This document shows positions 61,386 to 64,000 of a stretch of DNA of 64,000 nucleotides, in pieces. This DNA is from Heterostelium multicystogenum (Eukaryota; Evosea; Eumycetozoa; Acytosteliales; Acytosteliaceae). A model generated the notes under the pieces. That model did no database searches. It worked only from the letters and a program-made list of their open reading frames with translations, and was not told where the DNA came from. The translations under genes and the position numbers were made by a program. Positions within the stretch are counted from its first letter, which is position 1. Each line of letters begins with the position of its first letter. Where the stretch lies: the NCBI GenBank assembly GCA_003667245.1, contig RCNN01000123.1:31573-95572 (forward strand), read 5' to 3'.

Positions 61386-61970
61386 TACGGAAGAATAACA
61401 ATAATTATTGGACCTTGCCAAAATTCAAAATAATTCTCAACAAAAATCAACATGTGATTAAAAACAAATTTGATTAAAAGTTTTTATTATTAAAAAAAAT
61501 CATACCTTAAAACAACAACAGTAGCTGTGATTGTAGAATGGGTGAAAAACGAAATGATAACTAAAAAAACAAAAATAAAAAACAGAAAAGACGGTTTATT
61601 TTTGTTGATTTCTATTGTTTTGGAAATGTTTGATTGTATTCTAAATGATGAAATTAGAGATGTGCCACCCTCTGAATGATTTTAGAGAGGTGGTTGTGGG
61701 TTTTGATGCTATTTTAAATCACAAGATAGGCGCTGATAAAGGTTGCTTAAGGTGTTAGATCTATTTTCAACATCATACTCAATCAATCTCGATCGGATTA
61801 AAGTATCATTCTATAACGATCGTCAATAGGTAATAGATGATATTTATATATTTGAATCAAATTCATAGTAACAAACTATACATATGAAATTTCATTTACA
61901 TACTATTATTGTTAAAGATATATTTCTGTTCATTTGTTTCCAGCGATGAGTATCTATATTTTTTGAACTC

Positions 61971-62135
61971 ATGACGGACCCATTGTTTGGATCGCCTCCA
62001 AGATCTGAGATTACTTCCGACAGGTTTGGATCTATACTACTACAAGCTGCTACTGTTTCTCCTGCCGCCAATATTAGAAAGATAGTTGTTACTACTTTCT
62101 ATAATCATTATTCTGTTTGGTTTACTAGTCTATAA
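61971..62135 (+). other. Small open frame of 54 codons, unproved
   Basis: Frame starting MTDPLFGSPPRSEITSD and ending VWFTSL, with ordinary composition and higher GC than the flanks. It has mixed, non-repetitive residues, unlike noise frames nearby. It is preceded by a possible splice acceptor (TTTCCAG at 61937-61943). It could be one exon of an unseen gene or a short relic. No family recognised. Confidence 0.25.
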
Positions 62136-63332
62136 ATTGTTCTTGGAGCTTTCGATATCGGTTTGCTGTACTAAACAATCTTTATGATAAACCATACAAG
62201 TCGTGGTTTATTCCTAGCGAATAGTCACTATATTTAAATATCTTTTCTATATAATTTTAATGTTGATATTGTTTATTATTTTGTAGAAATACAATAATAA
62301 AATTAAACCAATCTAATCCAAATGGAATAGGTTAGTATATGTTGATAATATATTTGGTAAATAACTGATGATTACAGTGTTAAATAATCAAAATCCATTG
62401 ATTTAGGAGTAGCAAGGTAAGATATCATTTTTTCCAATGAATTTATGACATTCTCAAGGAAAATGGAAACCATACATTGATGAAGGACATTCATTCTATT
62501 CAAAAATAAATTAAAATTAGATAGAATATCCACTATGATATCATGATGGACATCTCATCAACTTCAAATCCAAATCACACCACTCATTATGATTTTCGTC
62601 ATTTTATTCATCAAATTTCAAACACATCAGTGAACAGTTCAAACTTCAAATCACAAACACCATAGTATCAATACCACTCATACAAGTAGCACCCACCCAC
62701 CATCACCCATACACCCACACAATCAAATCTAATCAAAAGATACTATATTTATACATATACATATTAACACATAGAATAAAATGGAAATAAATTTAGATAA
62801 ACAATCTGAATGTTCAGACCAAAATTAGCTCATTTATTATTCAATAAATAATCAATGGTCAAACAAGCCGTCTAACAGGCATTTTCAAACATTCCACTTT
62901 GAATTGAATTAATAGATCCATAGCTATACATCTCAATAATAATTTAAGGTGGTTTTAAAATGGTTGTTTAGCTTTTCATTACCCTATTTCTACTCTTATT
63001 CAACTACGACCTTTAATTCAATCCAATACCATCATGTCTTTTCCATTCCCACCGTCTATTTCGATACTACTCTAATCTGTTGATCCAAACATCCTACCCT
63101 AAAAATAAACCTAGAATTTTAATTTGGTTACATCTATGATTAGATTTGGTTTGGTTTGCTCTGATCTACTTTGCTCAACTTTAGTTCACCAGAATAAAAG
63201 ATGGATAATAAATTGGGTATCCAATCAACAACATTCTGTGGTATAATCTTTATTTGATAATATTGTCGAATAATGATTGATTGGATTTTCTTTATGAGGT
63301 AAGGTTAATTTGATTGATCAATCAATGGGCAA

Positions 63333-63692
63333 TTAGATAGAATAGGCAGAAAATGATTTATAAATGATTCCATTTTCATTTGGGTAGAATACCTCTGATG
63401 CTACTCTGTCGTTGATTGAGGTGTACACAAGAGTGACAGAGTCGACACCAATCAGTGTATAAAGCAGTTTGAAATGAAGATCTGGATATTTAACCAATGC
63501 CTTCTGCCAGTAGTCTGCAATCTTATCTTTACCTTTTAGTGTACCAGAAGGATCACCAGCGATGCTGCTAATCAAAATCGAAGTGAATTGGAAATCATCT
63601 GTATAGTGACTTAGTACTCTTGGCAAATCATGTGAGTTCCACGAGTCTACCCAATCTTGAGCAAACTGTCTAGCTTCTGATTCTGTAAACAT
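63333..63692 (-). CDS. NTF2-like/SnoaL-fold protein
   Basis: A single intact exon of 119 residues. The start ARQFAQDWVDSWNSHDLPRV is the first helix of the NTF2-like fold, followed by LSHYTDDFQFTS. A GTLKGKDKIADYWQKAL segment and a beta sheet ending VTLVYTSINDRVASEVF complete the fold. Similar small proteins act as SnoaL-type polyketide cyclases or as DUF4440-like proteins; the substrate is not predictable. It lies 236 bases from the divergent partial gene at the end. Confidence 0.8.
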   Translation of the reverse strand: MFTESEARQFAQDWVDSWNSHDLPRVLSHYTDDFQFTSILISSIAGDPSGTLKGKDKIADYWQKALVKYPDLHFKLLYTLIGVDSVTLVYTSINDRVASEVFYPNENGIIYKSFSAYSI

Positions 63693-63927
63693 GATTTATA
63701 AATTTATTTAAACTAAATGTGCAAACAATCAAGGATTCTAACTTCAAGTGAGTCTCTGATTTATAAAAATGCAAACCTTTTGTATTTTTTTATAGAAGGA
63801 CCTAAATTGCTTGTTGAAACTACTTTAATTTGATTGTGGTGGTGGGTGTTACTTTATTTTGCATTTTAATGACAAATTAAGAATCAATCAGAATTGATCA
63901 AATTATAGATATAGATATATATTAAAT

Positions 63928-64000
63928 ATGGAATCAAGTAGTACAGACGCTACAAATACACCTCCTCTACAAGCACAACAACAACAACAGCAGCAAGCGT
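63928..64000 (+). CDS. 5' end of a Gln-rich protein gene, cut by window
   Basis: Starts ATG after an AT-rich leader (ATATATTAAAT). The first residues are MESSSTDATNTPPLQ followed by a Gln run. Only 24 codons are present, so no function can be assigned. Confidence 0.55.
   Translation, partial: MESSSTDATNTPPLQAQQQQQQQA

Larger units (their letters stand above)
59268..63332. other. Four-kilobase gene-poor region
   Basis: The longest stretch without a gene in the window, about 4.07 kb. It is AT-rich with simple repeats: CAATAT units at 59376-59400 and a TGAT repeat at 61358-61385. No tRNA-like clover leaf or large frame was seen. A small open frame at 61971-62135 is less AT-rich than its surroundings. 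The region could hold regulatory DNA, an untranslated leader or a missed non-coding RNA. Confidence 0.4.

Overview
The window looks like nuclear DNA of a dictyostelid social amoeba. Spacers are very AT-rich and genes are short and dense. Introns are small, usually GTAAGT or GTATGT at the donor, and many proteins carry Asn/Ser/Thr/Gln runs. The gene content is typical too: CprA-type cathepsin, PKA catalytic subunit with a long poly-Gln N-terminus, several RasGEFs, B-box/repeat proteins, FNIP/LRR-like F-box proteins, and the 'NRTEGC' ankyrin-like repeat family seen in group 2 and related dictyostelids. I cannot name the species.

Layout. 1-0.53 kb: 3' part of a papain-like cysteine protease. 0.9-11.6 kb: fast-evolving repeat genes (ankyrin-like, Clu-like, LRR, then two more ankyrin-like on the minus strand). 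11.9-19.3 kb: nuclear housekeeping: a bromodomain protein, a small secreted protein, a POLR2M/Gdown1-like protein, and DNA primase large subunit divergent from GINS subunit Psf3. 20.8-30.6 kb: LIM protein, Mdm31/32-like mitochondrial protein, alpha-galactosidase, DCC-family thiol protein, two-domain saposin protein, one unknown. 31.3-39.8 kb: F-box/LRR-like gene, B-box protein, Lsm7, PTEN-like phosphatase. 39.9-48.7 kb: TRP14-like thioredoxin, GST, secreted phosphatase-like protein, PKA catalytic subunit, short-chain dehydrogenase, small coiled-coil protein. 48.8-59.3 kb: a Ras-signalling stretch with an apparent transmembrane RasGEF, two small paralogous Ras-association-like proteins and a large RasGEF. 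59.3-63.3 kb: unusually long gene-poor stretch. The end holds an NTF2/SnoaL-fold protein and the first codons of a Gln-rich gene.

Reading-frame breaks are frequent even in conserved essential genes. Where I could check them they mostly fall in short homopolymer runs, so I treat them as probable sequence errors and not as decay. Genes with such breaks are given as one CDS spanning all pieces. Coordinates of exons were worked out by eye from splice signals and reading frame; no alignment or search was run.

The most interesting material is the Ras stretch. Two intact, intron-containing paralogues share a Ras-association-like core, and each seems to have a different membrane anchor (a hydrophobic tail in one, a CaaX-like ending in the other). 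They lie between two RasGEF genes, one of which seems to be fused to an extracellular domain and a membrane span.
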